DNA from: Paenibacillus sp. cl123 | Lineage (GTDB): Bacteria > Bacillota > Bacilli > Paenibacillales > NBRC-103111 | Direction: 5' to 3' | DNA length: 64,000 bases | Assembly: GCF_900101595.1 (NCBI RefSeq) | Contig: NZ_FMYY01000002.1 | Coordinates: forward strand, 310,001-374,000 | The notes under the pieces: generated by a model | What the model was told of the DNA's origin: nothing | The model's database searches: none | What the model saw: only the letters and a program-made list of their open reading frames with translations | Part shown: piece by piece, positions 51,119 to 61,993 of the stretch | Numbering within the stretch: the first letter of the stretch is position 1 | How the letters are laid out: every line of letters starts with the position of its first letter | Position numbers and translations under genes: made by a program

Positions 51119-51886
51119 TTACACTTCGCGAAAAAGACGGGAAGGCGGGCAGCCCATGATCTTCTTGAACATCCGGTTGAAATGAGCCTGGTCGCTGTAT
51201 CCGAGATAGTCGGACACCTCGCCGATCGACATCCGGGTATTCAGAATCAGATCGCGAGCGGTATGGATGCGAAGCTGATGCATATAAGCGATCGGAGTTA
51301 CGCCGGTAATCTCCTTGAACGTCTGGGTCACGTGGTTGGGCGTTCTGTCGATCAGCTCGGCCAGCTCGGCGATCCGGACCGGCTCGCGGTAATGCTCCCG
51401 CAAATAGTCCTGCACCTGCTTGATCAGCTCCAGCTTCACGGAGGAGAAATGCTCGGCTTCGCTTTCCTGGGCCAGCCAGCCGAGAAGCTCGATGACGATG
51501 CCTTGGCCGATCGTCTCGTAGGCCGGCAGCTGACCGGTCCATTGCTGGGCGAGAATTTTGAAGCGCTGCTTCAGGTATTCCGAGTTGCGCGCACTCGCCT
51601 TACGCGGCTTATACGGGTCCGGCCATGGCAGGCGAGAGGGCGCGTCCAGAAGAAAATGGGCCGAATATTTCTGATGAGGACCTGCCGGATCATTGAAGCC
51701 CGAACGGCGCATGCCTTTCGGAATAAATAGCATATCGCCCTTCGCTAGCGGGAAATGAACGCCCTCCAGATGATAATGCAGCTTGCCGTGGGTAACAAGG
51801 ATCAAAATATGATGCAAAGTCGGCGTTTCATCCTTCACCCAATAGGGGTCCATATCGTCCACAAAAACGGACTGAAGCGATAGCAT
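51119..51886 (-). CDS. AraC-family regulator with cupin sensor
   Basis: 255 residues. An N-terminal cupin-like part (HHILILVTHGKLHYHLEG ... LAKGDMLFIPKG) is followed by a C-terminal AraC double HTH (IAELAELIDRTPNHVTQTFKEITGVTP ... IGEVSDYLGYSDQAHFNRMFKKIMG). The ATG at 51886 has a perfect AAGGAGG site; an in-frame ATG at 51904 precedes it. It is divergent from the LamG/Rieske/amidohydrolase set and likely controls it. Confidence 0.88.
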   Translation of the reverse strand: MLSLQSVFVDDMDPYWVKDETPTLHHILILVTHGKLHYHLEGVHFPLAKGDMLFIPKGMRRSGFNDPAGPHQKYSAHFLLDAPSRLPWPDPYKPRKASARNSEYLKQRFKILAQQWTGQLPAYETIGQGIVIELLGWLAQESEAEHFSSVKLELIKQVQDYLREHYREPVRIAELAELIDRTPNHVTQTFKEITGVTPIAYMHQLRIHTARDLILNTRMSIGEVSDYLGYSDQAHFNRMFKKIMGCPPSRLFREV

Positions 51887-52007
51887 GTGATGACCTCCTT
51901 CCAACTCTTATTGATATTACCATAGAATCGTACAAAAAACAGTAGTTTCATGTCTGGTTAATCAACCGTTTCCCCTCTAAACTGTAATCAAAGGAGTGAT
52001 GCAATTC

Positions 52008-52760
52008 ATGACTGCTGAACCTATGTCCATCATGGAGCACCCTGCGCTTGTATCGTTCTGGGACTTCCAGGGAGAAGACGCGCTGCAGGCCAAGGGCCCG
52101 CATCCTTACAGGCTGCAGGAGATGGCCGGAGCCGTCGAGCGGCGTCCCGAAGGCGTGTTCGGTCCGCAGTCGCTCCGCTTCGAACGCGGACAATGGCTGC
52201 GCATCCCGCGCGCCGAGTGCCCGGCGCTTAACTTCCGCGGACAGGGAGCCAAGCTGACGCTTGCCGCATGGATCAAGCGGGAGCCCGCGCCGGAGAAGCA
52301 GTGTCAGGCCGTCGCCGGCATGTGGAACGAGACGGAGAAGAAGAGGCAATATTGCATGTTTTTGAATCTGCGGATTTGGGACAGCGCGGATCAGGTGTGC
52401 GGGCATGTGTCCTCCGTGGGCGGTCCCACTCCGGGACATCCGTGGTGCATGACGACGGCCATCGGAGCGACGCCTGTCCCTATGCAAGAGTGGAGATTCG
52501 CGGCTTTCACTTATGACGGTTCGTTCGCGAAGGTCTATCTCGATGGAAAGCTTGATGCGCGTCTCGCGTTCAATCCGTTCCCTTACTTCGACGGGTTGTA
52601 CGACGGGGGCGAGCATGGAGCGGATTTTACGGTGGGAGGCGTGCATCGCTCCGGGGAGATGGGCAATTTCTTTGCCGGGTCGCTCGGAGGGCTGGCCGTA
52701 TTCAGCGAAGCGCTGAGCGAGGAGGAACTGTCCGCTATAGCACCGGCGCTTACCCGCTAG
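52008..52760 (+). CDS. LamG/concanavalin A-like domain protein
   Basis: 250 residues without a signal peptide. The fold pattern is LamG-like: ALVSFWDFQG at the start, LTLAAWIKREPAP, EWRFAAFTYDGSFAKVYLDGKL, and a final FAGSLGGLAVFSEALSEEEL. The family usually binds sugars or other ligands, but this copy looks cytoplasmic, which is unusual. The ATG at 52008 follows AAGGAGTG with 9-nt spacing. It leads a set with the Rieske and amidohydrolase genes. Confidence 0.72.
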   Translation: MTAEPMSIMEHPALVSFWDFQGEDALQAKGPHPYRLQEMAGAVERRPEGVFGPQSLRFERGQWLRIPRAECPALNFRGQGAKLTLAAWIKREPAPEKQCQAVAGMWNETEKKRQYCMFLNLRIWDSADQVCGHVSSVGGPTPGHPWCMTTAIGATPVPMQEWRFAAFTYDGSFAKVYLDGKLDARLAFNPFPYFDGLYDGGEHGADFTVGGVHRSGEMGNFFAGSLGGLAVFSEALSEEELSAIAPALTR

Positions 52761-52787
52761 TACAGACGGAAGAGGAGATGAACGAGG

Positions 52788-53186
52788 ATGCAGACGTATC
52801 CGATCGCTTCGGTGGACGAGATCCCGCCCGGCACGTATAAGATTGTCGAGGTAGAGGGCCGCTCCATCGGCATATATAATGTCAAGGGCGAATATTACGC
52901 CGTCCATAATTATTGCCCGCATCAGGGGGCGGAGCTGTGCAAAGGTCCTGTCTGCGGGACGACGCTTGAATCCCGGGTGTACGAATTCATCTACGGCCGG
53001 GATCAGGAAATCGTCCGCTGTCCGTGGCATGGGTGGGAATTTGATTTGAAGACAGGGAAATCGCTGTTCAATGAGAAAGTGCGGGTGCGCAGCTATCCGG
53101 TGGTCGTCGAGGAGGGAAAGATCGGTCTTGTTCTAGGCCGTTCGTCCGCAGAAGGGAAGGTAACCCATGAATCATTCAAAAGCTAA
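52788..53186 (+). CDS. Rieske [2Fe-2S] ferredoxin-like protein
   Basis: 132 residues, a single Rieske domain with the iron-sulphur ligands CPH (C43, H45) and CPWH (C78, H81). It is a small electron carrier or the ferredoxin part of an oxygenase; no oxygenase catalytic subunit is visible nearby. It overlaps the amidohydrolase gene by 20 bp, so the two are translated together. Confidence 0.85.
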   Translation: MQTYPIASVDEIPPGTYKIVEVEGRSIGIYNVKGEYYAVHNYCPHQGAELCKGPVCGTTLESRVYEFIYGRDQEIVRCPWHGWEFDLKTGKSLFNEKVRVRSYPVVVEEGKIGLVLGRSSAEGKVTHESFKS

Positions 53187-54246
53187 AGAAATTATTCCCG
53201 TCATCGACTGCGACGTGCATAACCAGTTCCGCAGCAGCAAGGATCTGGTGCCGTACCTGGAGGAGCCGTGGAAAAGCCATGTGGCGAAGTTCGGGGTGAG
53301 CGGGGGCGGACTGCCTTATGCTTCTCCCATCGGCAATAAACGCAAGGACGCCGATCCGCCCAGCGGTCTGCCGGTCGGCTCCGATCCGGACTATATGCTG
53401 GAGCATCTGGTGGAGCCGTTTCATATGGAATATGCGCTGCTTTGCTCGGATTCGATCATCGGCGTATCGGGCTTCGCCGACCCCGACTATACGGCGGCGA
53501 TCTGCCGAGCTTACAATGACTATCTGATTGCGGAATGGCTGTCCAAAAGCCCGAAGTTCAAAGGCTTCCTGTGCATCGGCACCCAGGACCCCGAAGAGGC
53601 TGCCCGCGAGATCGACCGGATCGGTCCGCATCCCGATATCGTCGGCGTCGCCGTCATCGGCGGCTCGCGGTCGCCGTACGGGCAAAGATTTTATCATCCG
53701 ATCTACGCGGCGTGCGAGCGACACGGCTTGCCTTTCATTATCCATCCGGGCGCGGAAGGAGCGGGTGTTTTCAACCCGCCTACCGCCGTAGGCTACGTGT
53801 CCAACTACTTGCAGTGGCACACTTGCCTGCCGCAGACGTATATGGCGCATCTGGTCAGCTTCGTATGCGAAGGCGTATTCGAGAAATTCCCCGGACTGAA
53901 GGTCGTGTTCAGCGAAGGGGGCGTCAGCTGGCTGCCGTCGCTGCTGTGGCGGCTGGATAAAAACTTCAAGGCGCTACGGGCTTCCGCGCCGTGGCTGAAG
54001 CGGATGCCGAGCGAATATGTCCGCGACCATTGCTACATGACGACGCAGCCGATCGAGGAGCCGGACAACCCGAAGCATTTGGACGCCGTCTTCGAGATGT
54101 TTGACGCCGAGCATATGCTGCTCTTCTCCAGCGATTATCCGCACTGGGATTTCGACGATCCGACGAAAATCCTGCAGCGGCTGCCGATTGAAAAGAAGCG
54201 GAAAATTTTCAGCGGCAATGCGAAGCAGCTGTTCAAGCTGACCTGA
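53167..54246 (+). CDS. Amidohydrolase family 2 protein (ACMSD-like)
   Basis: 359 residues in a TIM-barrel amidohydrolase fold. The metal-site motif near the N-terminus reads VIDCDVHN (DxH), later FIIHPG (His) and a final LLFSSDYPHWDFDDP (Asp). These match the amidohydrolase 2/ACMSD family, whose members act as decarboxylases or hydrolases on ring compounds. With the Rieske protein it suggests degradation of an aromatic or cyclic compound. Confidence 0.8.
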   Translation: MNHSKAKEIIPVIDCDVHNQFRSSKDLVPYLEEPWKSHVAKFGVSGGGLPYASPIGNKRKDADPPSGLPVGSDPDYMLEHLVEPFHMEYALLCSDSIIGVSGFADPDYTAAICRAYNDYLIAEWLSKSPKFKGFLCIGTQDPEEAAREIDRIGPHPDIVGVAVIGGSRSPYGQRFYHPIYAACERHGLPFIIHPGAEGAGVFNPPTAVGYVSNYLQWHTCLPQTYMAHLVSFVCEGVFEKFPGLKVVFSEGGVSWLPSLLWRLDKNFKALRASAPWLKRMPSEYVRDHCYMTTQPIEEPDNPKHLDAVFEMFDAEHMLLFSSDYPHWDFDDPTKILQRLPIEKKRKIFSGNAKQLFKLT

Positions 54247-54277
54247 TCCAGGCAAATACGACGTTATTCCCTCGCGG

Positions 54278-54307
54278 CCCCGGTGCGCATGATGCGTCCG
54301 GGGTTTT
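54278..54307 (+). terminator. Intrinsic terminator
   Basis: CCCCGG/CCGGGG with an inner CGCAT/ATGCG helix, followed by TTTT, after the amidohydrolase gene. Confidence 0.7.
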
Positions 54308-54377
54308 GTGCTGCCCGGCGTCTTCTTTCCCATAACAAATCCGCAGCGGAGATGGTATAGTAGAGGAAAGCACAAGT

Positions 54378-55310
54378 ATGACATATGACCTTCAGGGAGC
54401 CAAGACGCCATTGAAAACAAAAATTGCTGTCCATTGGCAATACGGTGCCGCCACCCACAGCGGTTGGCAGCGCACGCTTAACGATGACCGTTCTTTATTG
54501 CGCATGGGCCTGACGAGCAGGGGAATTCCTTATGCCGCAGCGGCATTGGCCGATGGTATGGGAGGACTCGCCGACGGGGGATTGGCCGGCGATGAAGCGA
54601 TAGACGGCCTGAGAAGCTGGCTGGAGGAGGAGCTGCCGGATTTGCTGGAGAGCAAGGACAGATGGGGCTTGCTGGAAGCTTCCATACAGCGGCGGTTCGA
54701 ATCGATCCATTGCAGCATAAGCGAGCGGGCGCTCAGCCAAGGAATGAAGCAGGGAACGACGCTGACCGTACTGCTTTTATTTGATTCGGTTTACTGGATT
54801 TTCCATATCGGGGATTGCAGGGTCTACAAGCTGTCCGGCCGCGGCGGTCGGCAGACCCGGCTGGCCCGTTTGACCCGCGATCATACCTGGGTCGGTCGGC
54901 AGGTCCGCTTGGGCCTGATGGCCGCTGATACGGCCGGCAAGCATCCGAAGCGCAATGTGCTGCTGCGATATCTCGGGATGCGTGGCCGGGCCCGGATCGA
55001 TGTCCGCTGCGGGCTGTACGAACGACAGTGCCTGTTCCTGCTCACCAGCGACGGGCTTCACGGTCCGCTTGCCGATGGGGGCGTATCCCGGCTGATCGGA
55101 GAGAACGGCGGCCGGGTAGAGGATGTGCAGGCGCTCTGCGACGCGTTGTTGTCGCGCACGCTGGAAGGAACCGCTCCGGACAATGCCAGCGTGCTCGCGC
55201 TGCGGCCGACCGACCCGGGGAAAGCGGGGCTGCGGCGGTTTGGAGCGAGACTGTCCATCATCGTCCACCGTATTCGGCATCCGAGACTGCCGTGGTGGTT
55301 ATCCGGCTAA
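54378..55310 (+). CDS. PP2C-type serine/threonine protein phosphatase
   Basis: 310 residues. Motifs: ALADGMGGLADGG (metal-binding Asp), GTTLTVLLLF, FHIGDCRVYKL, LTRDHTW, and LLTSDGLHG. This is the PPM/PP2C set that binds two Mn/Mg ions. A basic Arg-rich tail ends the protein. No kinase lies next to it, but the FHA protein of the Tad operon indicates phospho-Thr signalling in the cell. Confidence 0.85.
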   Translation: MTYDLQGAKTPLKTKIAVHWQYGAATHSGWQRTLNDDRSLLRMGLTSRGIPYAAAALADGMGGLADGGLAGDEAIDGLRSWLEEELPDLLESKDRWGLLEASIQRRFESIHCSISERALSQGMKQGTTLTVLLLFDSVYWIFHIGDCRVYKLSGRGGRQTRLARLTRDHTWVGRQVRLGLMAADTAGKHPKRNVLLRYLGMRGRARIDVRCGLYERQCLFLLTSDGLHGPLADGGVSRLIGENGGRVEDVQALCDALLSRTLEGTAPDNASVLALRPTDPGKAGLRRFGARLSIIVHRIRHPRLPWWLSG

Positions 55311-55462
55311 TCCGTTCCGCCTTGGTCTTTGCTTCTTGCTCCTCTGGATTCGCGCTCCCGCTAGATGCTATAATGGTATGGCCATCCGCGCCGTGCCACT
55401 GCAAGTTCCACGACGCGGCCTGCGATCGCAAGCTATAACTCATTTATAAGGGAGATTATAAG

Positions 55463-55753
55463 ATGCTGACACATGTCGTATTTTTCAAATTAAAGGACCG
55501 GAGTCCAGAAGCGGTAGAGGTTACAGCGAACGTGCTGCGCAATATGGAAGGCAAAATCGAGGTGCTGCGCTACATAGAGGTAGGATTGGATGTGCTGCAT
55601 TCGGAACGTTCCTACGACATCGCGTTGATTACGAAGTTTGATTCGCTGGCCGATCTGGGAGTATATGACGTCCACCCGCTTCACATGGAGGTCAAGGCGC
55701 ATATGAAGCAGGTGCTCGACGGGACGAGCGTGTGCGTGGATTTCGAAAGCTGA
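55463..55753 (+). CDS. Dabb-domain (stress responsive A/B barrel) protein
   Basis: 96 residues starting MLTHVVFFKLKDRSPEAVE, the Dabb family signature (THVVxFKLK), with ALITKFDSLADLGVYDVHPLH in the second half. Dabb proteins are small dimeric barrels; the function is unknown. A TATAAT box lies at 55369-55374, and an AAGGGAG site precedes the ATG. Confidence 0.85.
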   Translation: MLTHVVFFKLKDRSPEAVEVTANVLRNMEGKIEVLRYIEVGLDVLHSERSYDIALITKFDSLADLGVYDVHPLHMEVKAHMKQVLDGTSVCVDFES

Positions 55754-55817
55754 TTGGCGTTTCTGGCAGCCGGGTCGGTTCAGGCAAGGCGTGACGGCTT
55801 TCCGCTTCGCCTGCACG

Positions 55818-56252
55818 TCAGCCCCAAAGGGCCGGCTTCATAACCATGAGCCCGAGCATTACGAACAGCACGAAAAGATACAGATAAAGCGATCTGGCCA
55901 GCTTCCGCACAAGGGCGCCGCGATCGTGACCGGGCTGGCGGAGCTGCCGGATCGTGGGGGAGAAGGCGCGAGCCATGAACAGCAGCGAGGCGAAGAGGAC
56001 GACGAAGGTGCCGAAGATCCACGGCGTCGTCCACGGATAACCGCCGAGCCACATCAGCAGCAGGCCCGAGACGACGAGGACGTGGCCGGTATGCTTGGAC
56101 AATCTGACGACGAAGGCGAATGAATCCAGATAGATGTCCAGCTGTTCCCCTTCGGCAAGCGTGAGCTTGCGGAGCATCGGCATCAGCACGAAGAACGGTC
56201 CGATGGATACGAGGGCGCTGACCACATGAATGTAAACAAGCCATTGATACAT
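55818..56252 (-). CDS. DUF2269-like small integral membrane protein
   Basis: 144 residues with four hydrophobic helices (YQWLVYIHVVSALVSIGPFFVL ... HTGHVLVVSGLLLMWLGG ... WIFGTFVVLFASLLF ... LYLYLFVLFVMLGLMV). The His in YIHVVSAL and the later KHTGH resemble DUF2269-type membrane proteins. The ATG at 56252 follows GGAGGAATA; an in-frame start 7 residues upstream is weaker. Confidence 0.6.
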   Translation of the reverse strand: MYQWLVYIHVVSALVSIGPFFVLMPMLRKLTLAEGEQLDIYLDSFAFVVRLSKHTGHVLVVSGLLLMWLGGYPWTTPWIFGTFVVLFASLLFMARAFSPTIRQLRQPGHDRGALVRKLARSLYLYLFVLFVMLGLMVMKPALWG

Positions 56253-56398
56253 AAGTGCTATTCCTCCAGACAAGAGAGATCGGTCGGTGAGTAGTGCAGC
56301 GAGTGATCAGCGCGTCCGGGCCGGGAGCCGGGGAGGGCGGTCACCGCTGCACTGTTTTCATTTGAGCGGACGGTCAAGCAGACCTGCGCCCGGGGGCG

Positions 56399-56737
56399 CT
56401 AGACCTGCCGGAATTCGTGCACCCATACCTTCATTTGCGGAAGCCAAGGCATGCCCGCATGCAGGGATGTGATGTATGTTTTGTACGCGTCCACGGTCGG
56501 ATAACCTTCGGATTGAATATTCTCATCCGTCAGCTCGCCAAGCGACTGCTGGTACACACGAGTGACTTCGAAGCGCTGTCCGCGCAGCTCCATAATTTCC
56601 CCGGGATCGGCGTAACGTCCGTTGCGCCGGGTGGATGTTTTTTGACCGCTGAGCACCTTCTCCACATCAGCTTCCACCGTGATCATGCGTTCGATCGTAC
56701 AGGTTTTGGGCGGCAAAGCTTCCAATTCTTTAGACAT
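56399..56737 (-). CDS. ASCH-domain protein
   Basis: 112 residues. The ASCH pattern is visible: MITVEADVEKVLSGQKTSTRRNG, then GEIMELRGQRFEVTRVYQQ and a C-terminal PTVDAYKTYI helix. ASCH proteins resemble PUA folds and are thought to bind RNA or act in coactivation. AGGAGGAATT lies upstream of the ATG. Confidence 0.75.
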   Translation of the reverse strand: MSKELEALPPKTCTIERMITVEADVEKVLSGQKTSTRRNGRYADPGEIMELRGQRFEVTRVYQQSLGELTDENIQSEGYPTVDAYKTYITSLHAGMPWLPQMKVWVHEFRQV

Positions 56738-56836
56738 CAGCAATTCCTCCTGTTAAGGCCATGGGCCAGCCTCGGATTAAATTCATTCCAAAGCTTACAC
56801 GAATGTAGGCGGGGAATCAAATAAAGGAGCCGAATC

Positions 56837-57892
56837 ATGGGAATCAGCATCGATGAAAATTATATCGCAGCCTTGCTTGGCAAGCTGCTGGAAACACCGA
56901 GTCCGACCGGATACTGCCGGACGATCATGAACGTTCTCCGCGATGAAGCGCAGCGGCTCGGCCTCGCCATGCAGCTTACGCCCAAAGGCAACGGGATCAT
57001 CACCGTAGACGGAATGTCCGAAGGCCCGGCCATCGGACTGAGCGCGCATGTGGATACTCTCGGCGCGATGGTGCGGGCGGTTAGGCCCGGGGGGACGCTG
57101 CGGTTCACCCTGATCGGGGGATATATGCTCGGCTCCGTCGAGAACGAATATTGCATCGTTCATACGAGGGATGGCCGGACCTATACCGGAACGATCATGA
57201 CGAATAAGCCTTCCGTGCATGTATACGCCGATGCGAGGGAGCTGAAGCGCGAGGAAGCGGTGATGGAGGTGCGGCTGGACGAGCGGGTGAAGTCGGCGGA
57301 CGACGTCCGCGCGCTCGGCATCGATCCGGGCGACTTTATCTCCTTCGATCCGCGGGTGCGCATGCTGCCTAACGGCTACATCAAGTCGCGGCATCTGGAC
57401 GACAAGGCTGGGGTCGCTGCCGTCTTCGGCCTGCTGGAGTGGCTGAAGCGGGAGCGGGTCACGCCGGCCAGGCCGCTCAGCATCCTGCTAAGCACCTATG
57501 AAGAGGTAGGGCACGGAGCAGCCTGGCTGCCCGGCGATATCAGCGAGCTGATCGCAGTCGATATGGGGGCCATGGGCGACGATCTGTCCTGCACCGAGCT
57601 GGACGTGTCGATCTGCGCCAAAGATTCGTCGGGGCCATACGATTATGCAATGACCTCCAAATTGATCGAGCTGGCCAAGCGGGAGGGGCTGTCCTATGCC
57701 GTGGACGTATATCCGCAGTACGGGTCGGACGCGTCGGCCGCTCTGCGCGGGGGGAGCAACATCCGGGCGGCCTTGATCGGACCGGGGGTTCACGCTTCGC
57801 ATGCGATGGAACGCACGCATCGGCAGGCGATCGTTAATACGGCCGCTCTGCTTGCCGCTTATGTGCAAGAGCCCGCGGCAAGCTACGAATAG
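56837..57892 (+). CDS. M42-family metallo-aminopeptidase
   Basis: 351 residues with the M42/M20-type binuclear zinc motifs: IGLSAHVDTLGAMV, RHLDDKAGVAAVF, LSTYEEVGHGA and AVDMGAMGDD. Family members (YsdC/FrvX type) form large aminopeptidase assemblies that trim peptides in the cytoplasm. A GGAGC site precedes the ATG. It stands alone and precedes the ABC-F gene. Confidence 0.9.
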   Translation: MGISIDENYIAALLGKLLETPSPTGYCRTIMNVLRDEAQRLGLAMQLTPKGNGIITVDGMSEGPAIGLSAHVDTLGAMVRAVRPGGTLRFTLIGGYMLGSVENEYCIVHTRDGRTYTGTIMTNKPSVHVYADARELKREEAVMEVRLDERVKSADDVRALGIDPGDFISFDPRVRMLPNGYIKSRHLDDKAGVAAVFGLLEWLKRERVTPARPLSILLSTYEEVGHGAAWLPGDISELIAVDMGAMGDDLSCTELDVSICAKDSSGPYDYAMTSKLIELAKREGLSYAVDVYPQYGSDASAALRGGSNIRAALIGPGVHASHAMERTHRQAIVNTAALLAAYVQEPAASYE

Positions 57893-57932
57893 ATGACCGA
57901 AGGCTTAAGAAGCCCAGAGAGGAGCGCGCCGC

Positions 57933-59873
57933 ATGAATATTATTTCGGTGGAGGATTTATATAAAAGCTACGGAGAGAAAGTGCTGTTCGACGGCATCGC
58001 GTTCCAGATCAACGAACGGGAACGGATCGGGCTCGTCGGCGTCAACGGGACCGGCAAGTCGACCCTGCTGCGGGTGATGGCGGGCCTGGAGTCCACGGAG
58101 CGGGGCAAGCTTACGCATGCCAATCATTTTCATGTGGAATATTTGCCGCAGCAGCCGGAATTCGATATGGACTCGACCGTGCTGGAGCAGGTATTCCACG
58201 GAGATACCCCGCTTATGAAGGCGCTGCGGGACTATGAGGAGGCGCTGGCTCTGCTGCAGCTGGCGCCTAGCGATGAGAAGCGGCAGGCCAAGCTGTTCGC
58301 CGCGCAAAGCCGGATGGACGCCACAGGCGCCTGGGAGGCTCAGACGACAGCCAAGACCGTCCTCTCCAAGCTGGGCATCCGCGACTTCTCCCAGCGCGTA
58401 GGCACGCTGTCGGGCGGGCAGCGCAAGCGGGTGGCGATGGCCCGGGTGCTGATTCAGCCTGCGGATCTGCTCATCCTCGATGAGCCGACCAACCATATTG
58501 ACCACGAGACGGTGGAGTGGCTGGAAGGCTATCTGAGCTCGTGGAAGGGCTCGCTGCTGCTCGTTACGCATGACCGGTATTTCCTGGACCGGGTGACGAA
58601 CCGGATGTTCGAGCTGGATCGCGGCAAGCTGTACAGCTATGAAGGAAACTACGCTTCTTTCCTGGAGAAGAAAGCCGAGCGGATGGAGCGGGAAGCCTCG
58701 ATGGAGGACAAGCGGCAAAATCTGCTGCGCCGGGAGCTGGCCTGGCTTCGCCGCGGCGCGAAGGCCCGGACGACGAAGCAGAAGGCCAGAATCGACCGGG
58801 TAACGGAGCTGCGCGACCGCAAGGTGGACGGGCCAGCCGCTTCCATGGACATGTCGCTGGGCGCAAGCCGGCTAGGCAAGAAGATCATGGAGCTGGAGGA
58901 TGTGGGCAAATCTTACGGGGACCGCAAGCTGATCGGCGGGTTCAGCTATATCGTGCTGCCGGAAGATCGGATCGGCATCATCGGACCGAATGGGTCAGGC
59001 AAGTCTACGCTGCTCCATATGCTGGCGGGCCGTCTGCAGCCGGATGAAGGGACCATTGAGACGGGCACGACCGTGAAGCTGGCCTACTACACGCAGGAAA
59101 ATGTCGAAATGGATGACAAGCAGCGCGCGATCGATTATATCAAGGAAGCTGCGGAAGTCATCCGCACGGCCAGCGGGGAAGCCGTTACGGCCGGGCAGAT
59201 GCTGGAGCGGTTTCTGTTCACGCCTTCCCAGCAATGGACGCCGATCGGCAAGCTCTCCGGCGGAGAGCGCCGGCGGCTGTACCTGCTGCGCACGCTGATG
59301 GGCGAGCCGAATGTGCTGCTGCTCGATGAGCCGACGAACGATCTGGATATCCAGACGCTTACGATTCTGGAGGAATACCTCGATGACTTTCCTGGCGTTG
59401 TCATTACGGTATCCCATGACAGGTATTTCCTCGACCGGACGGCGGATCATCTGTTTGTCTTCGAGGGAGACGGGCAGGTGCGCAAGTTTTACGGCAACTA
59501 CTCGGAGTATCTGGAGCAGTCGAAGCTGGAGCGCCAGCAGGAGAGCGAGGCGGCGCGTCCTGTCAAAGCGTCTGCCGCTGCAGCCGGAGAGTCGCAGACC
59601 GCCGGACAGCAAGAAGGTAAGCGGGACACCGGCCGCCCCAAGAAGCTGAGCTTCAAGGAGCAAAAGGAATGGGACGGGATCGAAGACCGGATCGCGGAGA
59701 TGGAGGATAAGCTTGCCCAAGTGAAGCGAAGCATCGAGCAGGCCGGCAGCGATTACGGCAAGGTGCAGGATTTGTTCCGCGAGGAGCAGGAGCTGACGGC
59801 TCAGCTTGAGCAGGCGATGGAGCGCTGGTCGGAGCTGTCCGAGCTGGTCGAAAGCATCGGGAACAACAAATAA
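57933..59873 (+). CDS. yfmR: ABC-F ATPase YfmR/Uup
   Basis: 646 residues, two ABC domains without membrane parts: Walker A GVNGTGKST and GPNGSGKST, signatures LSGGQRKR and LSGGERRR, Walker B LLILDEPTNHID and [13 protein letters not shown] linker with LRRGAKARTTKQKARI separates them, and a C-terminal coiled coil ends the protein, as in YfmR/Uup. Members act on the ribosome as translation factors. Start site: AGAGAGGAG. Confidence 0.92.
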   Translation: MNIISVEDLYKSYGEKVLFDGIAFQINERERIGLVGVNGTGKSTLLRVMAGLESTERGKLTHANHFHVEYLPQQPEFDMDSTVLEQVFHGDTPLMKALRDYEEALALLQLAPSDEKRQAKLFAAQSRMDATGAWEAQTTAKTVLSKLGIRDFSQRVGTLSGGQRKRVAMARVLIQPADLLILDEPTNHIDHETVEWLEGYLSSWKGSLLLVTHDRYFLDRVTNRMFELDRGKLYSYEGNYASFLEKKAERMEREASMEDKRQNLLRRELAWLRRGAKARTTKQKARIDRVTELRDRKVDGPAASMDMSLGASRLGKKIMELEDVGKSYGDRKLIGGFSYIVLPEDRIGIIGPNGSGKSTLLHMLAGRLQPDEGTIETGTTVKLAYYTQENVEMDDKQRAIDYIKEAAEVIRTASGEAVTAGQMLERFLFTPSQQWTPIGKLSGGERRRLYLLRTLMGEPNVLLLDEPTNDLDIQTLTILEEYLDDFPGVVITVSHDRYFLDRTADHLFVFEGDGQVRKFYGNYSEYLEQSKLERQQESEAARPVKASAAAAGESQTAGQQEGKRDTGRPKKLSFKEQKEWDGIEDRIAEMEDKLAQVKRSIEQAGSDYGKVQDLFREEQELTAQLEQAMERWSELSELVESIGNNK

Positions 59874-59892
59874 CGGAATTTCGCAACTTTTC

Positions 59893-59922
59893 TTGGGAAA
59901 CATGCCGCAGTTATGGTATAAT
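59893..59922 (+). promoter_or_regulatory. Promoter of the YkpA-type gene
   Basis: TTGGGA (59893-59898), 18 bp, TATAAT (59917-59922). It lies in the gap between two ABC-F genes and indicates separate transcription of the second. Confidence 0.65.
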
Positions 59923-59969
59923 TAACGTTTGGAAGCGTTTGGATTGTCGAGCGTCGCTTCAGTCTATAA

Positions 59970-61604
<1,635 letters not shown>

Positions 61605-61609
61605 GAACG

Positions 61610-61690
61610 CGCCCCGTACCGGGGCGTCAACCTGCTGATAACAAGAAAAAGGATGAGCGGCTTCCCGGGGGAAGTCCTCATCCTTCTTTA
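61610..61690. terminator. Terminator region after ykpA
   Basis: A short GCCCCG/CGGGGC hairpin, then a longer stem AAGGATGAG / CTCATCCTT with inner CTTCCC/GGGAAG pairing and a CTTTA tail. It serves the ykpA gene and the converging small gene at 61706. Confidence 0.65.
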
Positions 61691-61705
61691 GCACCTGTGG
61701 GCCGA

Positions 61706-61903
61706 TTAGCTCCCGCCGGTGCGGCGACGCTGGTTGTTCGGCTTCTTGTGATTCTGGCTGCGCATGGTAGCGTCGCTGCCTGCCCGCTGCTGCGGATTGT
61801 TCTTGGCATCGGCTTGCGCCTGCTTCTTCTGGGCCAGCTTCTGCTTCATGGCTTCCGCAAGGCTGATTTTGCGCGGTTCTTCCGGTTGATTAGTCTCTGT
61901 CAT
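61706..61903 (-). CDS. Small basic hydrophilic protein
   Basis: 65 residues, Lys/Gln/Arg-rich (ISLAEAMKQKLAQKKQAQADAK), disordered-looking, with a GCAGGTG site 8 nt before the ATG. No named family is recognised; small proteins of this sort are common in Paenibacillus and may be spore or nucleoid associated (unproven). Confidence 0.5.
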   Translation of the reverse strand: MTETNQPEEPRKISLAEAMKQKLAQKKQAQADAKNNPQQRAGSDATMRSQNHKKPNNQRRRTGGS

Positions 61904-61993
61904 GAGTTAACACCTGCCTGTAGGTCAATATATTACCACTATACCGGATTTGTCCACTGCTAAGCAACCATAATTCCAGGGGAGCGAACGAGA

